Below are positions 25,586-34,101 of a stretch of 64,000 bases of DNA, piece by piece. Every line of letters begins with the position of its first letter. Position 1 is the stretch's first letter. The DNA comes from Streptomyces sp. ML-6 (lineage in GTDB: Bacteria > Actinomycetota > Actinomycetes > Streptomycetales > Streptomycetaceae), in contig NZ_JAOTIK010000002.1 in the NCBI RefSeq assembly GCF_030116705.1, positions 806,001-870,000 on the forward strand, in the 5' to 3' direction. Position numbers and translations under genes: made by a program. A model generated the notes under the pieces. The model saw only the letters and a program-made list of their open reading frames with translations, was not told where the DNA came from and ran no database searches.

Positions 25586-26991
25586 GACACCCCGCCGATC
25601 AGCGCCTGCGCACTCGTCCACCACGCCCGCCCCTGCCGGGGCAGGGTGTGCACCGGGTCGTAGTAGTGGTGCACCCGGTCGAGCGCCGCCGGGTCGTCGT
25701 GGTCGACGGTCGTGCGGTAGTTCTTCGTCCAGGACGATATGCCGCGCTCCCGGTCGTAGCCGTCCGCCTGGTCCACCCACCGTTTGCCGACGTACGGCAC
25801 GTCGCAGACCAGCCGCGGGGTCGCGAACCCGGGCAGGTACCCCATGAGCGAACGCTGGAGCTCCTGGGCGCGGGCGAGCGGCAGCCGCCAGTGCTCGGCA
25901 CCGGGGACCATGTCGCAGAGGTAGAAGTAGTAGGGCATGACACCGGCGGTGTCCAGCAGGGCGAAGCACAGGTCGAGCAGCGACTCGGTCGTGCCGTTGA
26001 CCCCGTCGAGCAGCACCCCCTGGTTGCGGATGTCGCGCAGGCCCGCGTCGAGCAGGGCCCGGGACGCGCGGGCGACCAGCGGGGTGACCTGCTGGGCGGC
26101 GTTGGCGTGGGTGTGCAGTGCCAGCGACACCTCGCGGGCCCGGGCGGTCGCGGACAGCTCCGCGACCCCGTCGAGGACCTGCGGGGCGAGCCAGTGCTGC
26201 GGCAGCCCGACCAGGCCCTTGCTGGCGAGCCGGATGTCCCGCACCGAGTCGATCTCCAGGAGCCGGCCGACGAACGAGGCGAGCCGCGGCCAGGGCACAT
26301 TGGCCACGTCGCCGCCCGAGACGACGACGTCGCGCACCGTCGGGGTGGCCCGCAGGTACTCGATCATGCGGTCCAGCCGGTCGGCGGGGCGCAGCACGAA
26401 GCGGTACTTGGTGACCTGCGGCGTGGACGTCCCGACGAGGTCCATCCGGGTGCAGTGCCCGCAGTACTGCGGGCAGGTGCTCACCAGCTCGGCGAGGACC
26501 TTGGTCGGATACCGGTGGGTCAGTCCCTCCACCGCCCACATCTCCGCCTCGTGCAGCGAGTCGCGGGAGGCGAGCGGGTGGCTCGGCCACAACGGGTGCC
26601 GGTCGGAGGCGACCGGCAGCATGTAGCGGCGCACCGGGTCCTCGTACCAGGCGGCCGTCTCCACCCCGGTGTGCGGGGCGATCGTGTTCAGGACGTGCGG
26701 CGGCAGCAGGACCGGCATCGTCGCGTGGGCGCGCTGGTCGGCCTCGACGTCGTCGTAGAACGCGTCGTCGAGGCCGGGGCCCGCCACCGCGCGCAGCTCC
26801 CCGGCCCCCTTGACGCAGTGCGCGCGCTGCCACTGGGGGTCGCACCACTCCCGCTCGGTGACGTCGCGCCACCCGGGGAAGCGGCGCCAGTCCGGTTCCA
26901 CCGCCTCGTGACGGCGGTACGTGTAGGGCTGGGGGAGGGGCTCGGCGGCCATGTCCGCGGGGGCCGCCTCGGCACGGAGTGAACGGGACAC
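25582..26991 (-). CDS. kamA: Lysine 2,3-aminomutase (radical SAM/PLP)
   Basis: Converts L-lysine to L-beta-lysine with a 4Fe-4S cluster, SAM and PLP. It has 469 residues. The radical-SAM motif CPQYCGHC (CxxxCxxC) is near residue 185, followed by VVSGGDVANVPW, and SLALHTHANAAQQVTP in the barrel. The PLP lysine is probably in YVGKRWV near residue 400, a departure from the usual glycine-rich GGGGK context. GTG 26991 follows AGGAAC by 5 bases. It heads the coupled block kamA-kdd-kamD-kamE-adenylation gene. The C-terminal ending DPVHTLPRQGRAWW replaces the usual Zn-binding tail. Confidence 0.93.
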   Translation of the reverse strand: MSRSLRAEAAPADMAAEPLPQPYTYRRHEAVEPDWRRFPGWRDVTEREWCDPQWQRAHCVKGAGELRAVAGPGLDDAFYDDVEADQRAHATMPVLLPPHVLNTIAPHTGVETAAWYEDPVRRYMLPVASDRHPLWPSHPLASRDSLHEAEMWAVEGLTHRYPTKVLAELVSTCPQYCGHCTRMDLVGTSTPQVTKYRFVLRPADRLDRMIEYLRATPTVRDVVVSGGDVANVPWPRLASFVGRLLEIDSVRDIRLASKGLVGLPQHWLAPQVLDGVAELSATARAREVSLALHTHANAAQQVTPLVARASRALLDAGLRDIRNQGVLLDGVNGTTESLLDLCFALLDTAGVMPYYFYLCDMVPGAEHWRLPLARAQELQRSLMGYLPGFATPRLVCDVPYVGKRWVDQADGYDRERGISSWTKNYRTTVDHDDPAALDRVHHYYDPVHTLPRQGRAWWTSAQALIGGVS

Positions 26992-27033
26992 CTTGTTCCT
27001 CGGAATTCCTCTGGCGGACCGGCGGACAGCCGG

Positions 27034-27723
27034 TCAGCGGGTGAGCCGGTAGACGAACAGACCTTCCGCATCGCGCTCGGGCAGCAGCTCGAAGCCCGCG
27101 CGTTCCATGACGCGCTGCGAGGCGACGTTGTCCTCGGTGGTCGTGGCGACGACCGTGTCGACCTTGTCCTGCCGCAGCGACCAGGCGGCGAGTTCGCGCA
27201 GCGCCTCGGTGGCGTAACCCCGGCCCCTGGCCTCGCCGTCGAGGTCGAAGCCGATCTCCGCGGAGCCGTCGGACGGCGGGCCGTGGAAGCCCATCGCGCC
27301 GACCACCCGGGCGTCCTGCGTGCGCAGCAGCAGGTACATGCCCCAGCCGGGCACGTGCACCCCGGCACCGGCGGCCCGCGTCAGCATCTTCGCCGCGATC
27401 CGGGTCTCCGCGCTGGGCGCGCCGCCCAGCCATTCGAGCCCGGCGGTGCCGCCCTCGGTGATCTGCCCGGCCTCCTCGGGCAGCACCTCGCGCATCCACA
27501 GCCGCGGGGTGACCAGCAGCTGCACGGCGGGCCGGGCGGCGTCCTCGGCGACGGCCCGGCGCACCGGGGCGGGCCGGCCGTCCTTCCACAGCTCGGCGAT
27601 CCGGTCCAGACAGGCCTGCTCGCCACCGGTCCAGCCGGTGGCCTGCCAGCCTTCGGGCAGACCGGTGCCGCTCGGCCACAGGGCGTACTGCTGCCGGTCG
27701 TTGACGATGACTGCGTGGGTCAC
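27034..27723 (-). CDS. MbtH-like domain fused to a GNAT acetyltransferase
   Basis: A 229-residue two-domain fusion. Residues about 5-60 follow the MbtH signature in order: VIVNDRQQYALWP, PEGWQATGW, CLDRIAELWKDGRP, keeping the three Trp positions and the RP that clasp adenylation domains. Residues about 70-229 are a GNAT N-acetyltransferase with the acetyl-CoA loop ARGRGYATEAL and the end N-x-ASQRVMERAGF typical of RimJ/RimL. MbtH proteins help NRPS adenylation domains fold and work; the partner could be either adenylation domain of the cluster. The GNAT half could acylate the amino group of a lysine-derived unit or give self-protection. GTG start with AGGAGA 5 bases upstream. Confidence 0.88.
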   Translation of the reverse strand: MTHAVIVNDRQQYALWPSGTGLPEGWQATGWTGGEQACLDRIAELWKDGRPAPVRRAVAEDAARPAVQLLVTPRLWMREVLPEEAGQITEGGTAGLEWLGGAPSAETRIAAKMLTRAAGAGVHVPGWGMYLLLRTQDARVVGAMGFHGPPSDGSAEIGFDLDGEARGRGYATEALRELAAWSLRQDKVDTVVATTTEDNVASQRVMERAGFELLPERDAEGLFVYRLTR

Positions 27724-27751
27724 AAGTTCTCCTGAGGGGGGTTACGGCCCG

Positions 27752-28780
27752 TCAGCGGACGGGGTCGATCAGATCGAGGGCGTCCATCAACCGCACCAGG
27801 TCCTTGGCGGGGCCGAGGGACACCCGCAGATGTCCGGCGAAACCGAAACGTCCGGCATCGCGGACGAGGATGTCATGATCCTGCGCCAACAACCGTTCGG
27901 CGGCGGCCGGGTCGGAGACGGCGACGGCCACGAAGTTCGTGGCCGAAGGCAGCGATCGTCGCCCCCTGCGCGTCAACTCGCTGCGGAACCAGGCGCGTTG
28001 CAGCGCGTTCTGGCGGCGCACCTCGTCCAGGTGGTCGCGGTCCGCGAGCGCGGCGACGGCGGCGGCCTGGGCGACGGCGTTGGCACTGAACGGCATGGTG
28101 CCCTGCACCTCGTGCAGCCGGGCGACGAGTTCCGCACTGCCCACCGCGTAGCCGAGCCGCAGCGCGGCCAGCCCGTACGCCTTGGAGAACGTACGCAGCG
28201 ACAGCAACGGGGCACCGCTGCCCAGGTAGTCACGCAGCTGCGGGGTGCCGGCCGGGGCGAACTCCAGGTACGCCTCGTCGACCACCAGGGGAGTGCCGGT
28301 GACGGCCGCCCGCTCGACCAGCAGATCCATGCGGCCCCGGTCCAGGACGGCCCCGGAGGGGTTGTGCGGGTGACAGAGGTAGACGATGCCCGCGCGCTCC
28401 ATCGCGGCGGCGACGGCGTCCGCGTCCACCTGGACGCCGTCCAGCGGGATCTCCTCGCAGCCGCGCCCCACGGCGGTCAGGCAGACGCGGTAGCCGGGGA
28501 AGGTGCCGGCGGTGGTGACGCCGGGGCGGTCGCGGTCGCCGAGTGCGAGCGCGGACAGCAGCACCAGCTCGTCGCTGCCGTTGGCGACGGCGATCTGGTG
28601 CTCCCCGACGCCGAGCCGTGCGGCGACGGCCTGCGCGGGTGCGGAGCGGGCCGGGTCGGGGTAGACGGCCGTCGGGTCGAGGGCCTCCCGCGCGGCCAGC
28701 AGGGCCAGCGGGCTGGCGCCGTGGGCGTTCTCGCTCAGGTGCAGCCGGGCCGGGCCCGTACGCGGAGCGGCGATCGTCAT
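27752..28780 (-). CDS. HisC-type PLP aminotransferase
   Basis: Fold-type I aminotransferase of 342 residues close to the histidinol-phosphate aminotransferase family. Landmarks: ANGSDELVLL, LCHPHNPSGA, VVDEAYLEFA, and the PLP lysine in LRTFSKAYGLAALRLGYAVG. HisC-type enzymes also act on aromatic amino acids. Here it is coupled (ATGA overlap) to a cupin and shares the operon with an arylpyruvate-type methyltransferase, the gene set that makes beta-methyl-tryptophan in the maremycin and streptonigrin pathways. An alternative is transamination of a lysine-derived intermediate. Confidence 0.88.
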   Translation of the reverse strand: MTIAAPRTGPARLHLSENAHGASPLALLAAREALDPTAVYPDPARSAPAQAVAARLGVGEHQIAVANGSDELVLLSALALGDRDRPGVTTAGTFPGYRVCLTAVGRGCEEIPLDGVQVDADAVAAAMERAGIVYLCHPHNPSGAVLDRGRMDLLVERAAVTGTPLVVDEAYLEFAPAGTPQLRDYLGSGAPLLSLRTFSKAYGLAALRLGYAVGSAELVARLHEVQGTMPFSANAVAQAAAVAALADRDHLDEVRRQNALQRAWFRSELTRRGRRSLPSATNFVAVAVSDPAAAERLLAQDHDILVRDAGRFGFAGHLRVSLGPAKDLVRLMDALDLIDPVR

Positions 28781-29148
28781 GCGGAGTCCCCCAGCAGGAT
28801 GCCGAAGCAGTAACTGCCGGGCTCCGCCTCCAGGGTGAGGAAGCGGTGCTCCGCCCCGGCCGGGACGTGCAGCAGCGCCGGGGACGACAGCTGTTGGGTC
28901 TCGCCGTCGACGGTCACCTCGATGCGGGCGCCGCCGGGGTTGGGCGAGACGAGGAAGTAGATCTCGGCGACCTCGTGCCGGTGCGGGTCGGCCACGGGGC
29001 GGCCCACCAGATGGTCGATCGGCCCGCCCGCGAGCTGGACCGGCACCCCGCCGAACATGTCGGCGGTGAGGTAGAAGGGGGCGGGGTCGTGGTGACCGGC
29101 CACCGGCAGGAACTGCGGTACGTCGGTACGGATCTCAGCGGTTGCCAC
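28777..29148 (-). CDS. Small cupin protein (MarH-like)
   Basis: Single-domain cupin of 123 residues. Metal ligands are expected from DPHRHEVAEIYF (HxH...E) near residue 57 and HVPAGAEHRF near 98. A small cupin (MarH/StnK3) acts as an epimerase in beta-methyl-tryptophan formation together with an aminotransferase and a methyltransferase; the same three types of gene are in this operon. GTG 29148 with GGAAGGGG 7-9 bases upstream is preferred to GTG 29157. The stop overlaps the aminotransferase start. Confidence 0.78.
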   Translation of the reverse strand: MATAEIRTDVPQFLPVAGHHDPAPFYLTADMFGGVPVQLAGGPIDHLVGRPVADPHRHEVAEIYFLVSPNPGGARIEVTVDGETQQLSSPALLHVPAGAEHRFLTLEAEPGSYCFGILLGDSA

Positions 29149-29315
29149 GGAGGGCACTCCCCTTCCGGCTGCTACGGTCCTGTGGAGGGGGACCAGCGTC
29201 CTCGACCCGACTAGAGCGCCGGTGGAGCACCCGCCCGGACGACGGGGGCGCCCCGCGCCACGAGGGCACGGGCCAGGGGGAGTTCACCCCGGGGGCGCGT
29301 ACGGTCCGGGGCCGC
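29149..29315 (-). other. Intergenic gap
   Basis: 167 bases between the ATP-grasp stop and the cupin start. No gene or clear repeat is seen; it may hold an internal minus-strand promoter. Confidence 0.3.
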
Positions 29316-30665
29316 TCACCACACGGGGACGGGCCGGGCCGTCGCCCCGGTCCGCCGCCCGGCCGGGACCACGGCGGCCACGGGGACGGCGGCGGCCGTC
29401 CCGGCGGACCCGGTCACCACGCGGTGGGTCCCGTCCGGGGCCGCCACCGTGAACGACAGGACCGACAGCACCCGCTCGATCACCTGGAGCATGGTCTCGT
29501 GGTCCGCCACCGAGCCCTCCACCCAGGCGAGTTCCCCGGTCTGCACACCGGAGGCCAGCCGGGAGCCGGGCGAGTGCGGGACGACGACGTTCTCCACGCC
29601 CTCCACGGCGAGCGCCTCGCGCAGCCCGCGCACCCCCACGTAGGTGCCGCCGCCGGGCGGCGCGGGCACCGCCCGGGCGAACACCACCCGCCGGTCACCG
29701 GCCCGCACGTCCGACACGTCCTCGCCGAGCGCCACCCGCCCGGCCAGTGTGATCGCGTCGAAGTCGCCGGACAGACGCGCGAGTTGGGGCTGGAAACCAC
29801 CGAGCCTCCCGTTCACCTCGATGATCCTCGGGCCGTCGGCGGTCAGCTTCAGCTCGGTGTGGGTGATGCCCGTGGTGATGTCCAGGGCGTGCAGGGCGGC
29901 GGTCACCACCTCCAGGGCCGCCGCGCGCTCCGCCTCCGCCAGCGGCGCCGGACGCAGATGGCCGACCTCCCGGAACGGCGGCTCCAGCGGGAACTTCCCG
30001 GTCACCGCCCAGTGCGAGACCCGGCCGTCGGTCACCGCCGACTCCACGGAGATGTGGTCGCCGTACGGGCCGCAGTCCCGCCCGCGCAGATACTCCTCCA
30101 GCACCAGGGAGTTCTCCCTGCCCGGACCCGACAGGAGCCGTTCCACCAGAGCCGTGCCCCGTTCGGCGTCCACGATCAGATGGGTGCTGCGGCTGCCCTC
30201 GCCGCACAGCGGCTTGAGCACGGCCGGCAGCCCGACGGCCGCGAGCGCCCCCGCCCAGTCCTCCGGCCGGCGCACCGCGAACGAACGCACCGAGTCGGCG
30301 CCCCGCTCCCGCAGCCGGCGGCGCTGCGCGTACTTGTTCCGCAGCAGCTCCACCGTGGCCGGCGAGTGGTAGGGCAGGCCGAGCCGTTCGGCGATCTCGG
30401 CGGTGACCGAAAGCCGGGACTCGCTGAAGGTCACGATGGCGTCGGGGGAGTGCGCGGCGAGCCGCCGCGCCGATGCGTCGTGGTCCGTGGCGTCCAGCCG
30501 TACGACGGTGGTCAGTTCCTCGGCCAGCGGGGCCAGTTCGTCGGTGTGGTCGCCGGGCCACAGGGCCAGCAACGGCTCGCCCAGCGGGGACAGGCCGTCG
30601 ACGATGTCGAGGAGGGAGGCGGACCCCCGGTCCAGGACGACGGCGATGACGGGACGCTCAGACAT
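29316..30665 (-). CDS. ATP-grasp ligase
   Basis: Carboxylate-amine ligase of 449 residues that should form an amide through an acyl-phosphate. ATP-grasp features: central lid region with PAVLKPLCGEGS (ATP-binding Lys, near residue 170), LVLEEYLRG, and the Mg-binding IIEVNGRLGGF near residue 285. The N-terminal part resembles a BtrJ/DapdC-like substrate domain (VTFSESRL...AERLGLPYHS). It probably couples a free amino acid or amine (for example a lysine- or threonine-derived unit) to another acid outside the assembly line. Its partner substrates are unknown. Confidence 0.9.
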   Translation of the reverse strand: MSERPVIAVVLDRGSASLLDIVDGLSPLGEPLLALWPGDHTDELAPLAEELTTVVRLDATDHDASARRLAAHSPDAIVTFSESRLSVTAEIAERLGLPYHSPATVELLRNKYAQRRRLRERGADSVRSFAVRRPEDWAGALAAVGLPAVLKPLCGEGSRSTHLIVDAERGTALVERLLSGPGRENSLVLEEYLRGRDCGPYGDHISVESAVTDGRVSHWAVTGKFPLEPPFREVGHLRPAPLAEAERAAALEVVTAALHALDITTGITHTELKLTADGPRIIEVNGRLGGFQPQLARLSGDFDAITLAGRVALGEDVSDVRAGDRRVVFARAVPAPPGGGTYVGVRGLREALAVEGVENVVVPHSPGSRLASGVQTGELAWVEGSVADHETMLQVIERVLSVLSFTVAAPDGTHRVVTGSAGTAAAVPVAAVVPAGRRTGATARPVPVW

Positions 30666-30680
30666 GGATCAGTCCTTCGG

Positions 30681-30752
30681 GCAGGGCACGGCAGGGCACG
30701 GCAGGGCACGGTATGACAGGGCGGGGCGTGGCATGGGCACGGCATGGCATGG
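30681..30752. repeat. 10-bp tandem repeat tract
   Basis: GCAGGGCACG occurs three times without gap (30681-30710), followed by diverged copies such as GTATGACAGG, GCGGGGCGTG, GCATGGGCAC and GGCATGGCAT. The tract fills most of the 126-bp gap between the GNAT and ATP-grasp genes. Slippage-prone filler is likely. Confidence 0.7.
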
Positions 30753-30791
30753 ACGCGGATCGGGCCGGGTCGGATCGGCCCGGGCAGGCAC

Positions 30792-31532
30792 TCAGGCGGC
30801 GGACTGGTCGGACTCCTCGGCGTAGCGCACTCCGGAGAGCACGCTCGCCACCGGAACGCCGGGAACGGCGGTCACGTTCCGGGCGGCGGCCGGGGCCGTC
30901 GCGCCGAACAGGGGCAGCGCGGCGGTGGTACCGGTCACCTCGGCCCCGATGGAGCGGTGGGCCTCCCAGCGCTCCCGGGAGAGCCGGAACCGGTCGCTGA
31001 CCACCTGCTCGCCGCGGACCGCGTTGATCTGGCTGCCGTCGCGCTCGAAGCCGAACTTGGCGCACACGCCCTGCGAGGCGTCGTTGCCGCGACGGACGAC
31101 GGAGAACGCCTGTTCGGCGCCCAGCCCGGTGAAGGCCAGCTCCAGGGCGGCCGCACGGGCATGGCCGCCGAGCCCCTCGCCCTGCCGGTCCAGCGCCAGC
31201 CACGAGGTCAGCAGCACCTCCCGGGTGACGCCGAAGTCCCGCGCGCCCAGGCTCTGCGAGCCGATCACCTCGCCGTCGGCCACGACGACCAGGTACAGCG
31301 TCCAGTCCTCGGGGGTCCAGGTGGCCATGGCGTGCCAGTGGCGCTGGAGGACGCGGCGGGCGACCTGCTCGGGGGTGCCGTCCGTCCACTGGGAGAAGAA
31401 CGGCATGAAGCCGGGGGCGTGGACGCCCTCGACGGCCCGGGTCGCGAGCGCGTCGAGATCCTCGGGGGTGGGCCAGCGCAGCTCGATGCGCGATGTGCGC
31501 ACGCCGATGCGGGCGAGCGGCCAGTTGTCCAT
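30792..31532 (-). CDS. GNAT N-acetyltransferase (RimJ/RimL type)
   Basis: Acyl-CoA-dependent N-acyltransferase of 246 residues. The GNAT core includes LTSWLALDRQGEGLGGHARAAALELAF (acetyl-CoA pyrophosphate loop) and NDASQGVCAKFGFERDG. The ATG at 31532 gives MDNWPLARIGV, a usual start for the family. About 35 extra residues follow the GNAT fold. In this operon it may acylate an amino group of the product or of an intermediate, or protect the host. It lies between the ATP-grasp and exporter genes. Confidence 0.85.
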   Translation of the reverse strand: MDNWPLARIGVRTSRIELRWPTPEDLDALATRAVEGVHAPGFMPFFSQWTDGTPEQVARRVLQRHWHAMATWTPEDWTLYLVVVADGEVIGSQSLGARDFGVTREVLLTSWLALDRQGEGLGGHARAAALELAFTGLGAEQAFSVVRRGNDASQGVCAKFGFERDGSQINAVRGEQVVSDRFRLSRERWEAHRSIGAEVTGTTAALPLFGATAPAAARNVTAVPGVPVASVLSGVRYAEESDQSAA

Positions 31533-31609
31533 GGTGTACGGCACCTCGGTACGTCGTAGGGAGTGAAGGGGGAAGAGGGGGGCGGGACGCGGTCGGGCCG
31601 GGGCGTGCG

Positions 31610-33031
31610 CTACACGGCGGCCGTGACGGGTTCGGCGGCGGCCTTCTCCGACGGTGCTTCCGGCGCGGAGGTCCCGGTTCCTTCCGGTGTGACGATCCCG
31701 GTTCCTTCCGGTGCGGCGGTCCTGGCTTCTTCCGGTGCGGCGGTTCCGGCTTCTTCCGGTGCCGCGCTCTCCTCCGGCTTCGGCAGGTCCGCACCGGGCC
31801 CCAGCGACGTGCGCAGCCGCACCGCCACGGCGACGACCGCCAGGCAGCCCGCGAGCAGCGTCACCATCAGGCCCAGCCCGTCGGCCCACGGCAGCAGGGC
31901 CCCGGCGAGCGCCGGCCCGGCCACCGAACCGGTCGAGACGGCCACCGAGAGCAGGGCGTTGACCCGGCCCCGTATGCGCTCGGTCGCCAGGTCGTTCAGC
32001 AGCGAGGTCACCACCGGGAAGACCAGCGCCTCGCCCACCGAGAGCAGCACCACCCCGGCCAGGGCCGGCCCGAGCGCGCTGCCGCCCCGTTGCAGGCCCG
32101 CGGCGAGCACCAGCGCCCAGGCCACGGTCCACACCGCGCCCGAGACGGCCAGCACCGTGCTGCGGCGGACGCGCTGGATGCGATCGGCCAGCAGCACCTG
32201 CGCGCCCACCGCGACCAGGATGTTGACCGCGAAGGCACCGGAGATGCCCTCGGGCCCGAGCGCCCCGCCCTGCGTCAGATAACCCGGCAGACCCGAACGG
32301 AACTGCCCGTACGAGACGAGCGAACAAACCGTCAGAGCAGCCAGCAGCACACCGATGTGACGTTGTGTCAGTACGTCCCGGTAGCCCACCCGGCGCTTCT
32401 CGCCGGAGTCGTCGCCGGCCCCGTCGCCCGCCTGGACGACCTTGGGCAGCAGCCAGAACAGCACCGCGCCGGCCAGCAGGAACGTCGCCCCGTCCGCCAG
32501 GTACAGCAGGGCGAACCGGACCGCGCGCGACCCCGCGTCCAGGGACGCCACCAGACCGCCGGCCAGCACGCCGAGCCCGGTCATCGCGTTGAACACCGCG
32601 TAGTCGGCGGAGTAGGCGAGTCCCCTCTCCCGGGCGGAGGGGGCCCCCGCGTACAGGAAGCGGAGCACCGTGCCCACGCCGCTGATCCCGAAGCCGTACA
32701 CCAGCGCCGCGGCCAGCGCGGTGTACACACCGGTCGCCTGCGCGTACAGGGCCGTGCCGACCCCGGCCACCGCCATCACCACGGGCACCGTGGTGCGCGG
32801 CGGGAAGCGGTCGAGCAGCGAGCCCCACAGCAGCCCGCCGGCCACGGCCGTGGCCGCCTGCACGGCCAGTGTCACGGCGGGCACCCAGGAGGGCAGCCCG
32901 CGCACGTCGCTGAGGTAGATCCACAGGAACGGCAGCACCAGGCCGCCACCGAAGGAGTTGAGCGCGTTGACGCAGAGCACGACACGGGTGCGCGGGGAGA
33001 ACTCCCGCAGCACCGCCAGGGGGTTGGCCAT
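31610..33031 (-). CDS. MFS transporter (12-TM)
   Basis: Major-facilitator efflux protein of 473 residues with about 12 hydrophobic helices. It has WGSLLDRFPPR (motif A-like) near residue 70, and DLATERIRGRVNALLSVAVSTGSVAGPALAG in the second half. Its ATG overlaps the methyltransferase stop (TGATG). The cytoplasmic tail holds an 8-residue tandem repeat (TAAPEEAR / TAAPEGTG). It is the second exporter of the cluster, besides the 14-TM one at 7613. Confidence 0.9.
   Translation of the reverse strand: MANPLAVLREFSPRTRVVLCVNALNSFGGGLVLPFLWIYLSDVRGLPSWVPAVTLAVQAATAVAGGLLWGSLLDRFPPRTTVPVVMAVAGVGTALYAQATGVYTALAAALVYGFGISGVGTVLRFLYAGAPSARERGLAYSADYAVFNAMTGLGVLAGGLVASLDAGSRAVRFALLYLADGATFLLAGAVLFWLLPKVVQAGDGAGDDSGEKRRVGYRDVLTQRHIGVLLAALTVCSLVSYGQFRSGLPGYLTQGGALGPEGISGAFAVNILVAVGAQVLLADRIQRVRRSTVLAVSGAVWTVAWALVLAAGLQRGGSALGPALAGVVLLSVGEALVFPVVTSLLNDLATERIRGRVNALLSVAVSTGSVAGPALAGALLPWADGLGLMVTLLAGCLAVVAVAVRLRTSLGPGADLPKPEESAAPEEAGTAAPEEARTAAPEGTGIVTPEGTGTSAPEAPSEKAAAEPVTAAV
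31673..31768 (-). repeat. Four 24-bp tandem coding repeats in the MFS tail
   Basis: Units at 31673, 31697, 31721 and 31745; each encodes an 8-residue Ala-Pro-Glu repeat. The copies differ by only a few bases, so the copy number may vary between strains. Confidence 0.8.
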
Positions 33032-34101
33032 CACCGGGCCTCCAGCACGTACAGCCAGGAGTGCGGGGTGCCGAAGGGCACGATGCGGCGCGGGACCAGG
33101 CCGGCGCCGGCGAACAGCTCCTCGTACGTCTCCTTGGTGTGCAGCGGGACGCCCATGAGCGCGTGGGCCAGTTCGTAGCCGAGCGAGAAGACGGGCAGCG
33201 TCCGCGAGTTCTCCGAGTCGGGGCGCAGCATCGTGTCCGCGAGGACGAACGTGCGGGCCGCCGGGAACGCCTCGCGCAGCCGGGTGAAGGTGTGCGGGCG
33301 GGTCACGGGGTCCGCCAGCAGGTCGTGCAGCAGGAAGAAGCTCATCACCGTGTCGACCTCGGCGAGGGTGTCGCGGTGCGCGGCCCGGTGGCACACGTCC
33401 AGCACGTCCGTCCGGATCGCCCGGACCCGGTCGGCCAGGCCCGCCTCGGCGATCGTGCGGTGGCCCAGCTCGGTGGCCGGGCCGCTGATGTCCAGGCCGA
33501 GGCCCCGGGTGCCGGGACGCTCGCCGACCACCCGGGAGACCCGGGCGGAGATGCCGCTGCCCAGGTCGGCGAGGACGGAGAAGTCCACGTCGGCCAGGAC
33601 CGAGTCGAGCGTCCCGGCCATGAAGGAGCGGTCGTTCTGGCCGGAGCCGAGCGCCACCATGGCCTCGTCGCGCAGCACGTCCGTGCCGAACGCTGCCTCG
33701 CCGGAGACGATGCGGTGGGCCTGCGCGAACACCTCGTCGTAACCGCCGACGCCCCAGGTGAAGTACCCGCGCATGCGGATGATCTCCTGGCCCGCGGTGG
33801 TCAGCAGCGCGGTGTCGCCGTCGTCCTGGAGCCGGACCCAGCCGCAGGTGGCGGCGGCCCGGACGACCTCGCGCAGCACCCGCTCGCGGACGGCGGGGCC
33901 GATCTCGGCGGCGAGGACGCGCAGGTCGATCAGGGGGTCGGTGGCCAGCCGGTCCCACACGCCCAGCCGGTCGAGCGCGTTGATGACGGTACCGGCCACG
34001 TAGCCGTTGAACGCCTGGTCCACCCCCATCGGGGCGGGGGCGGCGCCGGCCCAGTCGGCTGGGGTGGGCACCGCGGTGCTGAGGTCCTGGACGACGGTCA
34101 T
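33031..34101 (-). CDS. SAM-dependent methyltransferase (arylpyruvate C-methyltransferase-like)
   Basis: Class I methyltransferase of 356 residues. An N-terminal winged-helix dimerisation domain (YVAGTVINALDRLGVWDRL) is followed by a SAM Rossmann domain with VLADLGSGISARV (motif I) and GLGLDISGPA (acidic loop). RMRGYFTWGVGGYDEVF resembles the region before the catalytic domain in MppJ-type phenylpyruvate C3-methyltransferases. With the HisC-like aminotransferase and the cupin it would form a beta-methyl amino acid set. O-methylation of the product is an alternative, since the same fold includes O-methyltransferases. ATG at 34101. Confidence 0.82.
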   Translation of the reverse strand: MTVVQDLSTAVPTPADWAGAAPAPMGVDQAFNGYVAGTVINALDRLGVWDRLATDPLIDLRVLAAEIGPAVRERVLREVVRAAATCGWVRLQDDGDTALLTTAGQEIIRMRGYFTWGVGGYDEVFAQAHRIVSGEAAFGTDVLRDEAMVALGSGQNDRSFMAGTLDSVLADVDFSVLADLGSGISARVSRVVGERPGTRGLGLDISGPATELGHRTIAEAGLADRVRAIRTDVLDVCHRAAHRDTLAEVDTVMSFFLLHDLLADPVTRPHTFTRLREAFPAARTFVLADTMLRPDSENSRTLPVFSLGYELAHALMGVPLHTKETYEELFAGAGLVPRRIVPFGTPHSWLYVLEAR

